NCBI GenBank assembly: GCA_001797335.1
Contig: MGPE01000002.1
Coordinates: 174,938 to 238,937 of the forward strand
Reading direction: 5' to 3'
Length of the DNA: 64,000 bases
From: Deltaproteobacteria bacterium GWA2_38_16
GTDB lineage: Bacteria; Bdellovibrionota; JACOXK01; 2-02-FULL-40-11
Shown here piece by piece: positions 39,345-49,346 of this stretch (position 1 is its first letter; each line of letters starts with the position of its first letter). A program made the position numbers and the translations under genes. The notes beneath the pieces are model-generated. The model saw only the letters and a list, made by a program, of their open reading frames with translations. It was not told the origin of the DNA and did no database searches.

Positions 39345-40759
39345 GCACGTTCAAGAGGTTCGAGTGCCTGAATTTTATAAATATTGGGCGAGACAATCGG
39401 CTGATACATAAACGTCTCATAATCAAAATCTTCAATTTGTTTATTTAATAAAATATAGGCCAGGCAAAAACTAATAAGAGATGAAATTAAAAATCCATAC
39501 CCGTAAAATGGAAAACCTAATTTTAAGGTAATGAGCGTCAGCACCACATTGGTAGAAAAAAATACAAAATTTAAAATAATCGCTTTTTTAATTCCATTAA
39601 AATATAAAATAATAATCCCCATCATCACCACCATGACTTGTAAAAATACTCCTAAAATACCCAACTGAAAAATAGCCAAAAGTTCTTGCCGAAGCTTAAA
39701 GAAATTTAAGATATGGGGGGCAAAAACAATACAACAAAAACTCAAACCCGATTGAAATACAATGAGTGGCTGAGCAGATTTTCTTAAAGATCCCACGAGC
39801 TCTTCTTTAATGGCCAAAAGTTCTTGAAAGCCTTTTTTATTCTGAACCGCTTGGTAATAAGCACGAAATGCAATATAAAAAGAAGTTTCAATTTTAACCA
39901 AAAAAATCGTAAGCGCCGGAATCATCGTTAGATAACTTAAATATAAAGCAGCCCCATACAGCTCATCATTATAAAAAATACCAGAAAGACGCAGAGAGGG
40001 ACCTAAAAACCAAAATAAAATTTTATCCCCCCACAAAGCTCCATTATATAGAAAACCTATCCACATCAGACTTGAAAATTTTTGGTAATAACTAAAAATT
40101 TCATTTGAAAAAAAAGGATAAAATCCAAACTCTTTATAAATGCGCCAAATGAGAAGCGCTAAAATCGTAAATTGTCCCAAAGCCATTCCTGCCATGGCGC
40201 CACTGATTCCATAATTTCTAGAAAATTCAATGGCACAAAGACTACTGATGATAGCTCCCACTAAAAAAGCCTGGGCAATAAAAACATAATTTTTAGTGGC
40301 GCTTAAAAAAATCATGACAAGCCAAATAGAACTCATGGCAATATATAAAATAAGTGAGGCAAAACGAAAGCTCAGAGGAAAATCACAAAAACTATAAAGG
40401 ATAACCCCTACTGCGGTTTGAAAAAATAAGACCACCCCCCAAATGGATAAAAAGGAAGTAAAAATAACTCTGGATTCTTTTAAAAAAAGTTTATCCGCAA
40501 GATAGCGTGTAATGACCATATCCATACATCCAAAAAAAAGAAGGCTAAAGGCAAAGGTGTAGGTAATAATGGTGGTAAAGATATCCGCTTCTTCAATAGT
40601 TAAGAAACGAGAAGCAAAAAGTTGAATCACGGCTAAACATACAATGGTAAATATCCAGGGGCCGGAAGAAATAACAGAACCGAAGAGATATCCTTTGAGG
40701 ACTCCGGTATAGGTGTCTGCCTCTAGAGCTTTTTTTAATCTAAATCCAATCCCCGCCAT
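39323..40759 (-). CDS. pelG: Pel polysaccharide export protein PelG
   Basis: MAGIGFRLKKALEADTYTGVLKGYLFGSVISSGPW, polytopic; directly follows pelF. Confidence 0.9.
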   Translation of the reverse strand: MAGIGFRLKKALEADTYTGVLKGYLFGSVISSGPWIFTIVCLAVIQLFASRFLTIEEADIFTTIITYTFAFSLLFFGCMDMVITRYLADKLFLKESRVIFTSFLSIWGVVLFFQTAVGVILYSFCDFPLSFRFASLILYIAMSSIWLVMIFLSATKNYVFIAQAFLVGAIISSLCAIEFSRNYGISGAMAGMALGQFTILALLIWRIYKEFGFYPFFSNEIFSYYQKFSSLMWIGFLYNGALWGDKILFWFLGPSLRLSGIFYNDELYGAALYLSYLTMIPALTIFLVKIETSFYIAFRAYYQAVQNKKGFQELLAIKEELVGSLRKSAQPLIVFQSGLSFCCIVFAPHILNFFKLRQELLAIFQLGILGVFLQVMVVMMGIIILYFNGIKKAIILNFVFFSTNVVLTLITLKLGFPFYGYGFLISSLISFCLAYILLNKQIEDFDYETFMYQPIVSPNIYKIQALEPLERAQLRENS

Positions 40760-42246
40760 TACAAATATTTCCTATACATCAAATGATACTGATCCAAAAT
40801 ATCCTCCTGCTGATAAAAGCGACTTACTCTTTTTTTAGCTACTTCTCCCAAATATTTTTTTAGCTCCGTATCTTTGAGAATTTTAATAATCGCCTCAGCC
40901 GTTTCATGCGGAGAAGCCAAAGAGGTTAAAATCCCACTTCTCCCCAGCACCTGATCTTCATGAGACCGTCCATACAAAAGTTCCCGATTAGCTCCCACTT
41001 CTGTTGCCACAACAGGAACCCCGCAGGCTCCCGCTTCTAACACCACCAAGGGCTGTCCTTCTGAAATACTGGTCAACACCAAAACATCTAAAGTAGAATA
41101 ATAATTCTCTGAAGAAACTCTTCCTAAAAATTCAATAACCGTATCCAAACCTAAAAGTTCGGTTAGGAGCACACATTCCTCATAATATTCCTCATCCTCT
41201 TCTGTAGGTCCCATGATTAAAACCTCAATATTAGAAACGTGTTCTTGAACAATCTTAATAGATCTTAAAAATGTTTTTACATCTTTAATGGGAACAACCC
41301 GGCCAATAAAACCAATTCGAAAACATTGCGGATTTTTTTTCTTAGGGCATTGATCCTCTGTCACGTGTGAAAATCGCTCTACTTCAATACCATTAGAAAT
41401 AATGGATATTTTTTCTGGATCCGCTCCTCCTTGAATTTGTTTAATACGATTCCCATCATAAATCGTTGAAATATGATCTGCATGGGCATAACTTAAACTG
41501 CCTAAAAATTGAAACGTCGATATCCACCATTGTTTAAAAAAACCTGGATTTTTTTGTGCTTTAACATCTGATTCCGATATAAGCGTTGGGATCCACTGGG
41601 CTTCAGAAATATCAATCTTTCGTTCTTCTGTATAAATTCCATGTTCTGTTAGCAAATATGGCTTTTGATATAATAGTTTTGCCGCTACGGCGTACAATCC
41701 TGCATATCCTGTACACATTGAATGATAAAGGCGTGCTTTTGGAATGGGACTGGATAAAATTTTAAAAATCGGAAAATAAATAAATCTAAAATTCCAAAAA
41801 AAATCTGAAAAATCTGTTTTTAATCCACCTTCTTGATAGAGCTGAATAAGAATATTCCAAACCTCTTTTCGATACAAAAGATCTCCTATTTCTACTTTTT
41901 TAGTTCGAGGATTAAAAAATGTTTCATACATCTCTGAAAATAAAGAAACATCGCCACGTCTGGCACATCGATGAAATTCAATAACACGATCCCAAAGATG
42001 AGGATCTATTTTTTGAGAAGTCATTTCATCTGAAAAATTAAAATCAAATAAAAAAATTTCATGAAATTCTTTAATATTATTAGGGATAGGATACTTAAGT
42101 TCTTTTACAGAATCACCAGAAGCCGCTAAATGAATAATTGAAAAATTAAGATGAGGAAGATTTCGAATTAAATCGTATACACACACCGACACTCCCCCTG
42201 CAACATACGGATATGTTCCCTCTAAAATAAGGCATACATCATTCAT
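40759..42246 (-). CDS. pelF: Pel glycosyltransferase PelF
   Basis: MNDVCLILEGTYPYVAGGVSVCVYDLI, GT4 features (GFIGRVVPIKDVKTFLRS; SISEGQPLVVLEAGACGVPVVATEVG). Confidence 0.93.
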   Translation of the reverse strand: MNDVCLILEGTYPYVAGGVSVCVYDLIRNLPHLNFSIIHLAASGDSVKELKYPIPNNIKEFHEIFLFDFNFSDEMTSQKIDPHLWDRVIEFHRCARRGDVSLFSEMYETFFNPRTKKVEIGDLLYRKEVWNILIQLYQEGGLKTDFSDFFWNFRFIYFPIFKILSSPIPKARLYHSMCTGYAGLYAVAAKLLYQKPYLLTEHGIYTEERKIDISEAQWIPTLISESDVKAQKNPGFFKQWWISTFQFLGSLSYAHADHISTIYDGNRIKQIQGGADPEKISIISNGIEVERFSHVTEDQCPKKKNPQCFRIGFIGRVVPIKDVKTFLRSIKIVQEHVSNIEVLIMGPTEEDEEYYEECVLLTELLGLDTVIEFLGRVSSENYYSTLDVLVLTSISEGQPLVVLEAGACGVPVVATEVGANRELLYGRSHEDQVLGRSGILTSLASPHETAEAIIKILKDTELKKYLGEVAKKRVSRFYQQEDILDQYHLMYRKYL

Positions 42247-44234
42247 GCACTTACCATCCTTTGGTTTACAATACTTCTAATCGCCACTTTGGCATATTGA
42301 GAAACACGAGGGTCCGGATCTTGATATGCCAATGTACATAAATTTTCTAACGCCTCACGATTTGAAATTTTTTCTAAAATACGTGCACACAATTTTCGAA
42401 CATCTGAACACGAATGTAAAAGCCCTCGTTTTAATGCGGCTATGGGCAAAATAGAATTTTTAGGATCTTTTTCATTCATTCGGCCATTAATCACTTCTAA
42501 AATATCTACCATGAGGGGATCTGACCAGGTCGTTTGTTCTAAAAGATGTAAGAGAATATCTAAGTCTTCTCCCACCAAATTCGTCAATGCAGAAATAAAA
42601 TATAATCGATGAGAAAGCGATGCCTGCTCCATGACCATGAGCAGTTTTATCAACGCATCCGATTTATGGGCCACATCGCAGTGAAAAAAAGACAAAGACA
42701 CTAAAATTTCTTGATATAAAGTCGCCTCCACAAAACGGCTGGATAAAAGTTTAATGAGCAATGCGACATCCCCATCAATAATACAATTAATAGCTTCTTT
42801 GGCCTTTAATTTCACTTGAGCATCTTGAGATCTCATTACTAATTGAAATAATGGAATAACAGCAGAAAGATCATAGCTTTCTCCTAAAATTTGTGCGGCC
42901 AAATAGGTAATATTGACATCTGGGTAAGAAAGCTTATTCAACAAAACATCAATGAGTTTTTGAGTAAAAAATATTTTTTTATCTTTCGCCTTTAAAGCAA
43001 TATGTTTTAATAAAAGCTGTTGGGTTAATTTAGGAGTTTTTTGATTTTCCAAAAGTTCTACCACAAAAGGCACTTCTTCAGGTCCCATGAGCTGTGCTAA
43101 AGAAAGCATGGCAGAATAACTAACCACTGGATTTCCATCTAATACCTTTTTTAAAATCGGGATAGCTTTTTTATTTTCAGTATAGGCCAGAGCTTCTGCA
43201 GCAGCGGCCCTAATATGAAGGTCTAATTCTTTTAATACAACCTGTGATAAATACAAAAATGCTTTTGGATGCTGCGTCTTAGCCATTTGGATAAAAAGTT
43301 GTACCCGAACTTCTTTATTTTGAGTCTTCCTCATCTTGTAATATTGCTGAAAAGCAATGCCAGAGGATACTTGGTCCAAACAAAATATTGCTACATTTTT
43401 AACATTTTGATCGGAATTGAGTGCTGCTACGTCCAATAACATAGGAACCACTTTTTTATCTTGAATTTTGCTTAGACGCTTACAGGCTTCTATTTGACAC
43501 GTGGTATTCTTATCCTCCCTCAATATGTTGGCTAAATCTGAAATAACTTTTTTTTGCCCCAGTCGGCCAATGGCCCAAATAGCTACGTGACGAATGGTTG
43601 CTCTTTCATCTTTTAAAAATGGCCTTAATTTTCTCCAACCTTTTAAAGATGAAAAACCCATATCTCCTAAGGCAAAGAGGGTTGCATACAACACATCGGT
43701 ATTCGTATCTTGCAAACAGATTTCAAGTTGAGGGATGGCCCTTCTTTCTTGCAATTCCCTAAGCGCATCCACACATTCTTTTTTAAGTTTTGGAGAGCCT
43801 CCTTCAGCCAGCACACGGACTAAAATAGGCCCACAGGCGTTTTTACGATATTTAGCGGCCATTCGGGCTGCAAAAATTTTTCCCTCTTCTTTTGCTTGTA
43901 ATAAAATTTGAACCAGCACATTAATTTTATTTTTTTCAGAGATCACATCCTGTTTTAGAATTTTTTCAATGGAGAACATCGCTTCTTTAGAAATTCTCAA
44001 GCGAGCATCTGATAAAAGTTCCAAAATATACTTTAAGGATGACACAAACATATTTTTTGAAATCCAGCGGCAAAAATAAATCATCATTAAATCATCTGTT
44101 TTATCCATCATCTCCCAAAATAGGGGGAGCGCTTCTTCTGAAGTCGTGTCCATTAAATTTAAATAAGCCTGATTTCTAATCCTCCAATCACTGTGTTGAA
44201 GGCCTTCTAGAATATGTGAAATTTTTTCTTTCAT
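42243..44234 (-). CDS. HEAT-repeat protein encoded within the pel operon
   Basis: Repeated HEAT-like helices (IRHVAIWAIGRLGQKKVISDLANILRED etc.); 4-nt overlaps on both sides. Confidence 0.78.
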   Translation of the reverse strand: MKEKISHILEGLQHSDWRIRNQAYLNLMDTTSEEALPLFWEMMDKTDDLMMIYFCRWISKNMFVSSLKYILELLSDARLRISKEAMFSIEKILKQDVISEKNKINVLVQILLQAKEEGKIFAARMAAKYRKNACGPILVRVLAEGGSPKLKKECVDALRELQERRAIPQLEICLQDTNTDVLYATLFALGDMGFSSLKGWRKLRPFLKDERATIRHVAIWAIGRLGQKKVISDLANILREDKNTTCQIEACKRLSKIQDKKVVPMLLDVAALNSDQNVKNVAIFCLDQVSSGIAFQQYYKMRKTQNKEVRVQLFIQMAKTQHPKAFLYLSQVVLKELDLHIRAAAAEALAYTENKKAIPILKKVLDGNPVVSYSAMLSLAQLMGPEEVPFVVELLENQKTPKLTQQLLLKHIALKAKDKKIFFTQKLIDVLLNKLSYPDVNITYLAAQILGESYDLSAVIPLFQLVMRSQDAQVKLKAKEAINCIIDGDVALLIKLLSSRFVEATLYQEILVSLSFFHCDVAHKSDALIKLLMVMEQASLSHRLYFISALTNLVGEDLDILLHLLEQTTWSDPLMVDILEVINGRMNEKDPKNSILPIAALKRGLLHSCSDVRKLCARILEKISNREALENLCTLAYQDPDPRVSQYAKVAIRSIVNQRMVSA

Positions 44235-45202
44235 GAATTAACCCATTGAATATCTTTCCAATTTCCCAATTCCAAATTAGATTCTGATATTAGAATTGCA
44301 CATTCTTCATCGTTTGCATTGAGTTCACAGGCTCGTTTCAAAATAAGCAGCGCTTGATCCGGACGATGAATAGCCAAATAATTTTTAGCCATATTTTTTA
44401 AAATATGAGACTGTTTGGGATCTTCTTGTAAAGACAATACATATTCATTGAGCGCTAATTTATAATAATAATCCGAAGTGACTGAATCTAAAATTCCTAA
44501 AGAACAAAAGTGCGAATAGAGATCACCCAAATGATTATGCGTTTCCTTATTTTTTGTGTGTTTCAACTTTTCTTTAAACATTAAAATCTGTTCATTGCAT
44601 TCATCTTCTATTTTTTTTAGTTTGAGGGAAGCACAATATCGAAGCTCAGGGTTGGGATCTTTTAAAATACTTTTAATCAAATATACGGATTCTTTGGTTT
44701 TTATTTTAGAAAGCTGATCGAGGGCTCCTTTTTTTAGCTCACTATCGTTATTTTTTAAAATATCAATATAAGGTTCCACCTCTAAACTTTCATGAATGGT
44801 TTCTGCGATATCTTCTTCTGTCATGTCGGGGGGCATGATGTGTAGAGATTGACTCCACTCTTCCTCTTCTGTCTCTTCCTCTAAAAAATCTTGCTTCTGA
44901 GGAGTTAAAAAGAAGGCCCCTCCTAAAAAAAGAAGAGCCCCCACCATGAGAAATAACGAAAAAGAAAAAGCCCCGAGAAAAAATGTCCAAAATAAATGCC
45001 ATGAAAAAATGTTTTGAGAAAGTCTAAAAAATAAAACTACGGAAAAAGAAAATAAAAGACTGGAAAATACATGTACATAAAGAGCGGGAAAAAGATGAGG
45101 GAAATGAGTATTGTGAATATAGGGCCAAAGAAAATAAAGTTCGCCCGCCAGAGACAAACTATAACTTAAAATGGCTAACAAATATTTTACAAGTCTTATC
45201 AC
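44231..45202 (-). CDS. pelE: PelE-like membrane protein (N-terminal TM helices, HEAT-like segment, C-terminal TPR)
   Basis: Two TM regions, ALDQLSKIKTKESVYLIKSILKDPNPELRYCASLKL, TPR-like C-terminus; position between pelD and pelF. Confidence 0.65.
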   Translation of the reverse strand: MIRLVKYLLAILSYSLSLAGELYFLWPYIHNTHFPHLFPALYVHVFSSLLFSFSVVLFFRLSQNIFSWHLFWTFFLGAFSFSLFLMVGALLFLGGAFFLTPQKQDFLEEETEEEEWSQSLHIMPPDMTEEDIAETIHESLEVEPYIDILKNNDSELKKGALDQLSKIKTKESVYLIKSILKDPNPELRYCASLKLKKIEDECNEQILMFKEKLKHTKNKETHNHLGDLYSHFCSLGILDSVTSDYYYKLALNEYVLSLQEDPKQSHILKNMAKNYLAIHRPDQALLILKRACELNANDEECAILISESNLELGNWKDIQWVNS

Positions 45203-46632
45203 ATTAACATATTCAAAAGTTCAATCTCTGACTGCATCTTTGGGCTAAATGAACTTTCTGAAATCACAAATTCCAATTCTTTCTCAACCTCTTGAAAAGG
45301 CTTAAATCCATAAGAATGAATTTCTTCTACTATCTTGGTTTTTATTTTTTGAAGTTCTTCCCCCTGCACGGTCGGTAACATCATCCCAAATGCATATCGT
45401 GACTCATACTGAGAAATTAAATCAATATCCCGAAGTTGATGTTTTAAAATCAAATAAATAGATTTTAAGAGAGAAAGCTGCTTAGATACTTCTACACTGT
45501 CTACTTCCTTTAGTTTTAAAACAAGCACGGACAGGGGTAGGGCATATTTCTTCGCTCTTAAAAATTCTTCTCGAAGTCTTTGCTTAAAATAATCATACGT
45601 ATAACACCCCACAATTTCATCTTGAATATTTCTGGCTTTAACGGTTTGAAAATATAATGCATTTTCCAAAGAAGAAGAAAGCCAATCTAAAATAATAGAA
45701 AACATCTTCATCGTAGAAGGCGTAAATCGAAGAAAAGACAATTTTTCAATCGTTAAAATGCCCATTACCGATCCATCTTTTTTCACCAACGGGCCAGCCA
45801 TGAGCGGCCCCCCTTTTAGGGTTGAAAATTCATGAGAGGTTAAGGCTTCGCGAATGGAAATCATTTTTTTAGTTTCAAAAGCAATGCCGATCAATCCCTC
45901 TGTCTTTGAAACCGCCTTCCCCTCTTCATACGTCAATCTTCCGGGTCCTGTCGCTGAAGGACGCTCTCCATCGTCCGTCCTCGTAAACTGCGGGCGCGGC
46001 GATGGAGCCTCTCCTTCAGCGCCACCCGCACGATAAGTAGTTTTTAAAGTCAAAAGACCATTTTCCAGCATATACAAAGACGATTGCGTTACCTCTAAAT
46101 GGTCACTTAAAATCTGGAGGGCTCCTGCATAAATATCTTCTAGTTTAAAAGATTCTAATCGCTTAGCCGTCTCATAGAGAGTCGTCACCGTTGTCAACTC
46201 CCCCACAATGCGTTTTTCAAGTTCATTTTTAGCTTTTTCTAAAAGTGCTCGTTCTTTTTCAATTTGAAAAAGTGTTTTTTGAAGTTGATTGTTCCTCTCT
46301 TTAAACTCAAAAATACGATAAATTTTCTCCTGACTGATTTGTCCAACCAATCCCCCCATCAATATAAATAGCGCCGGTTCTAAAAGATATTTTAAATCCC
46401 AAAATGTTTCTAAAGCTTTCTTATCAAGCGAGGCATAAAGAAGGGTTGAAAATAAAATAGCTGAACATGTTCCGCTCACCACTCCTGCTACCACTCCATA
46501 GCGAACTGCCATCATGAGAGTCACTAGCCAAAAATAATAGGGATGAAGCTTAAATTCAGGTAAAAATAAGAAAAAAAGGGAAATAACACCCAGCGCAACC
46601 GCTGTTTCCAACAAAAAAGAAGTTGTTTTCAC
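45199..46632 (-). CDS. pelD: PelD-like c-di-GMP receptor (TM, GAF, degenerate GGDEF)
   Basis: N-terminal TM helices; GAF-like region; RDID five residues before degenerate ESRYA at the GGDEF position. Confidence 0.8.
   Translation of the reverse strand: MKTTSFLLETAVALGVISLFFLFLPEFKLHPYYFWLVTLMMAVRYGVVAGVVSGTCSAILFSTLLYASLDKKALETFWDLKYLLEPALFILMGGLVGQISQEKIYRIFEFKERNNQLQKTLFQIEKERALLEKAKNELEKRIVGELTTVTTLYETAKRLESFKLEDIYAGALQILSDHLEVTQSSLYMLENGLLTLKTTYRAGGAEGEAPSPRPQFTRTDDGERPSATGPGRLTYEEGKAVSKTEGLIGIAFETKKMISIREALTSHEFSTLKGGPLMAGPLVKKDGSVMGILTIEKLSFLRFTPSTMKMFSIILDWLSSSLENALYFQTVKARNIQDEIVGCYTYDYFKQRLREEFLRAKKYALPLSVLVLKLKEVDSVEVSKQLSLLKSIYLILKHQLRDIDLISQYESRYAFGMMLPTVQGEELQKIKTKIVEEIHSYGFKPFQEVEKELEFVISESSFSPKMQSEIELLNMLM
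45941..46029. repeat. GC-rich palindromic element inserted in frame in pelD-like gene
   Basis: CGGGT..GCTGAAGGACGCTCTCCATCG ... CGATGGAGCCTCTCCTTCAGC..ACCCG inverted repeat; translated as GGAEGEAPSPRPQFTRTDDGERPSATGPGR. Confidence 0.75.
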
Positions 46633-47000
46633 TGCTTCGTCATTTCTTTAATTTTTGTCACTAATTCGTTGGGCTGATACGGTTTTTTTACAATATATAC
46701 GTTTAACTCTAAAAGTTTTTGATGCTCATCATGAGTAAGTCCTTTAGCAGTCAGCATCATAATATGGAGGTCTTTGGTTTTTAAAGACCGTCGGATTTCT
46801 TGGCACAATTTTAGCCCATCTAGCCCGGGCATCATGTAATCTGTCACTATCAGTGTATAGGAATTTTTTTCTAATTCTTCCATAACCCCTGCAGGGTTAT
46901 TTCTGGTGGTCACAGAAAAATCATGAAATTCCAATAAGGAAGATAATAAAAATGTCACATCTTCTTCATCATCTACGACCAATATTTTATTTTTCACCAT
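46629..47000 (-). CDS. Stand-alone response regulator receiver (CheY-like) protein in pel operon
   Basis: ILVVDDEED, TDYMMPGLDG, MLTAKG, KKPY receiver motifs; overlaps pelD start. Confidence 0.9.
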   Translation of the reverse strand: MVKNKILVVDDEEDVTFLLSSLLEFHDFSVTTRNNPAGVMEELEKNSYTLIVTDYMMPGLDGLKLCQEIRRSLKTKDLHIMMLTAKGLTHDEHQKLLELNVYIVKKPYQPNELVTKIKEMTKQ

Positions 47001-47033
47001 ATGAAAATAATATACTAAAAATGAACCTATTGT

Positions 47034-49343
47034 CTAATGAAAGGAATAATTAAGCTCGGCAATTGCAACAGACTGAACCCCCTTGCTCACTAAAGAGCTT
47101 TCAGAGCTATAAGCATAGGTAGCGGACAAAAATAAACGATCAGACGCTTTCCATTCTCCCTTAAAAAAATAATTCCAAAGGGCCGTATCTTTTACATATA
47201 ATTTTCTTTCTCTATCCTCCCCGATGGCCCCACTCATGAATAACCGAAATTTCGACCACGGGGAATAATCCAATTGACTAACGATATAGTGAGAGAGGAT
47301 ACGCCCCACTAAAGGAGAATGAGCCACTAACAGTTCATTTTGAACGGCATGCTGATAGTCTAAAAAATATCCTATTTCAATCTTTGGTTTTTTAAAAAAA
47401 GCAAAGAGCGTTTTAACGGCCCCTGTTCCCACATGAGCCTTCCCTTTTCCTCGATCTGTAAAATACGCATTCCATCCTGTTCCTGTAATGAGAGTAAAAC
47501 GATTATCCAAAAAATATTCTGGCCGATATTCCCCGTATAGATCTCCTCCACTTTTAGTGCCTTTATATCGAATGGCATCAAGCGGAGAAGTCCAAAGCTC
47601 ATGAAAACGTCCCGTCATATCCACATAAAGTCCTTTGGCCATATCCCAGGTGATCTCTCCTACCGTCCCCATCGTTGAAAAAAGTCCTCCCATATACGCC
47701 TGAGGTTCTATGCTGATATTGATATTGTGGGTCACATCATATTTTATCCCCATTCCTACCGTTGAAATATCTTCCCGAATAGCAGGTGCTAAAGCGGTAT
47801 CTTTAACGCTAAGCCATCGATATCTCCCTGCCATTTGAAAACGATTAACCAAATATTTAGAAGCCTTAGTTTCCGAATGATGCGTAAATTCTCCCTGCCT
47901 TGATTTTTTATCCACCGTCTCTATATATTTATATTCTGTAAAAACCTTCCAGGCAGTTTGCTTTTTAATTTCTTTTCTAAACCATTCTAAAGAAGGATCT
48001 GAAAGATCTTGGAGAGCCCGGAGAGAATAAGAAGCTTTAAAATAGTCTTTTTGACTCACAAGCTGGGGCACTTTTAAAGACACCAATGCCACCTGCACTT
48101 CTTTGTCTTTAAGATGACGACTCACATATGCTTCTAAATAGGTTTTGGCTTGCTCAGAGTCTCCTTGCCAAAAATATAAAAATCCTAATTGACGTTTATA
48201 GCTGTCATTATGGGGCTCAAGACGACTCAAGTATTGATAAGCCGTCACGGCTTCTCCATGACGATTAGACCAAAGAGCTGTCTGAGCGATGCCTTCCCAA
48301 GCTCTTTTATTGTTGGGATCTTCCTCTTTAATTTGTTGATATGTTTTTAAAGCCTCTTTCAACTCATGTTTCCAAATATAAATTTGTGCCAGTTCGAATT
48401 GATAATCTTTGTTTTTAGGAAATTGCTGTGCCAAAAGCATATAGGCCGTGTGCGCCTTATCCAACTGGTCGATCTGAACATAAAAAGCTGCTTTCTTTTC
48501 TTGCCAATAAATTTTATTTGGCCAAGAAATTTTATCTGGAGAATTTTTCTCTAAATTTTCATACCACTGTTCAGCTTCATCAAATTTCTTTTGTTCTATT
48601 TTAATCTGCCCCACATGATCAAATACCTGAATATCAGTATCATTCATTTTTTTTGACTTATAAATCTCAGGAGATCTTAAATCCACGTAGGCCAAATATT
48701 GTTCCAGTGCTTTATCTAAATGTTCTTTCCATTCATAGGCATCGGCCAAAATAAATCTAAATTCAGGGTCTTTCTTATTTTTCCGAACCAAATCTTCGTA
48801 AATAGCGATTCCTTTTTCATACTCTCCTAAATGCATATAGGTATCTGCCAAGTCGTGATAATAAGAAGTTTCTTTGGGTTTAAGTTTAATCAGTTCTTGA
48901 TGATGAGGAACAGCCTTATCCAATTTTTTATACCAATGGTAAAAATCCGCTAATCGCTCATGTGTCTCAACATTGTTCGGAGCCAGGCGAGCCATTTCTT
49001 CTAACTGTGCCAGTTCATCCTTCACCCGATTACTCCATCGATATAATTGTGCCAATCGCTGTCGATATCCCACATGATGAGGGCGAAGCTCTACCAATCG
49101 TTCATAGAGTTTAAGTTCTTTTTCTGAAGCTCCTTGAGATTCTGCATACAAAGCTAAATCTTTTAAAAGCCGTGGGTCATCGGGATGTTTTAAAAGTTCC
49201 GCCTCTAAAATTTGAAATGCTTCTTCCCACTGAAAGCTTGCCATATACATTTCTGCTAAACGTCGTCCTCGAGGAAAAAGGGCATAAGCCACCGCTATAA
49301 AAATGATAATAAGCACAACCACTTTCCAAGAGTTAAATTTCAT
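47034..49343 (-). CDS. pelB: PelB-like TPR plus outer-membrane beta-barrel protein
   Basis: N-terminal TM, many TPR motifs, C-terminal beta-rich region ending ...AIAELNYSFH; pel synteny. Confidence 0.72.
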   Translation of the reverse strand: MKFNSWKVVVLIIIFIAVAYALFPRGRRLAEMYMASFQWEEAFQILEAELLKHPDDPRLLKDLALYAESQGASEKELKLYERLVELRPHHVGYRQRLAQLYRWSNRVKDELAQLEEMARLAPNNVETHERLADFYHWYKKLDKAVPHHQELIKLKPKETSYYHDLADTYMHLGEYEKGIAIYEDLVRKNKKDPEFRFILADAYEWKEHLDKALEQYLAYVDLRSPEIYKSKKMNDTDIQVFDHVGQIKIEQKKFDEAEQWYENLEKNSPDKISWPNKIYWQEKKAAFYVQIDQLDKAHTAYMLLAQQFPKNKDYQFELAQIYIWKHELKEALKTYQQIKEEDPNNKRAWEGIAQTALWSNRHGEAVTAYQYLSRLEPHNDSYKRQLGFLYFWQGDSEQAKTYLEAYVSRHLKDKEVQVALVSLKVPQLVSQKDYFKASYSLRALQDLSDPSLEWFRKEIKKQTAWKVFTEYKYIETVDKKSRQGEFTHHSETKASKYLVNRFQMAGRYRWLSVKDTALAPAIREDISTVGMGIKYDVTHNINISIEPQAYMGGLFSTMGTVGEITWDMAKGLYVDMTGRFHELWTSPLDAIRYKGTKSGGDLYGEYRPEYFLDNRFTLITGTGWNAYFTDRGKGKAHVGTGAVKTLFAFFKKPKIEIGYFLDYQHAVQNELLVAHSPLVGRILSHYIVSQLDYSPWSKFRLFMSGAIGEDRERKLYVKDTALWNYFFKGEWKASDRLFLSATYAYSSESSLVSKGVQSVAIAELNYSFH

Positions 49344-49346
49344 ACT

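Noticed and set aside
45854-46036. Plus-strand 60-aa ORF opposite pelD
   Set aside because: Created by the GC-rich palindromic element; the minus-strand frame continues the GAF domain on both sides.
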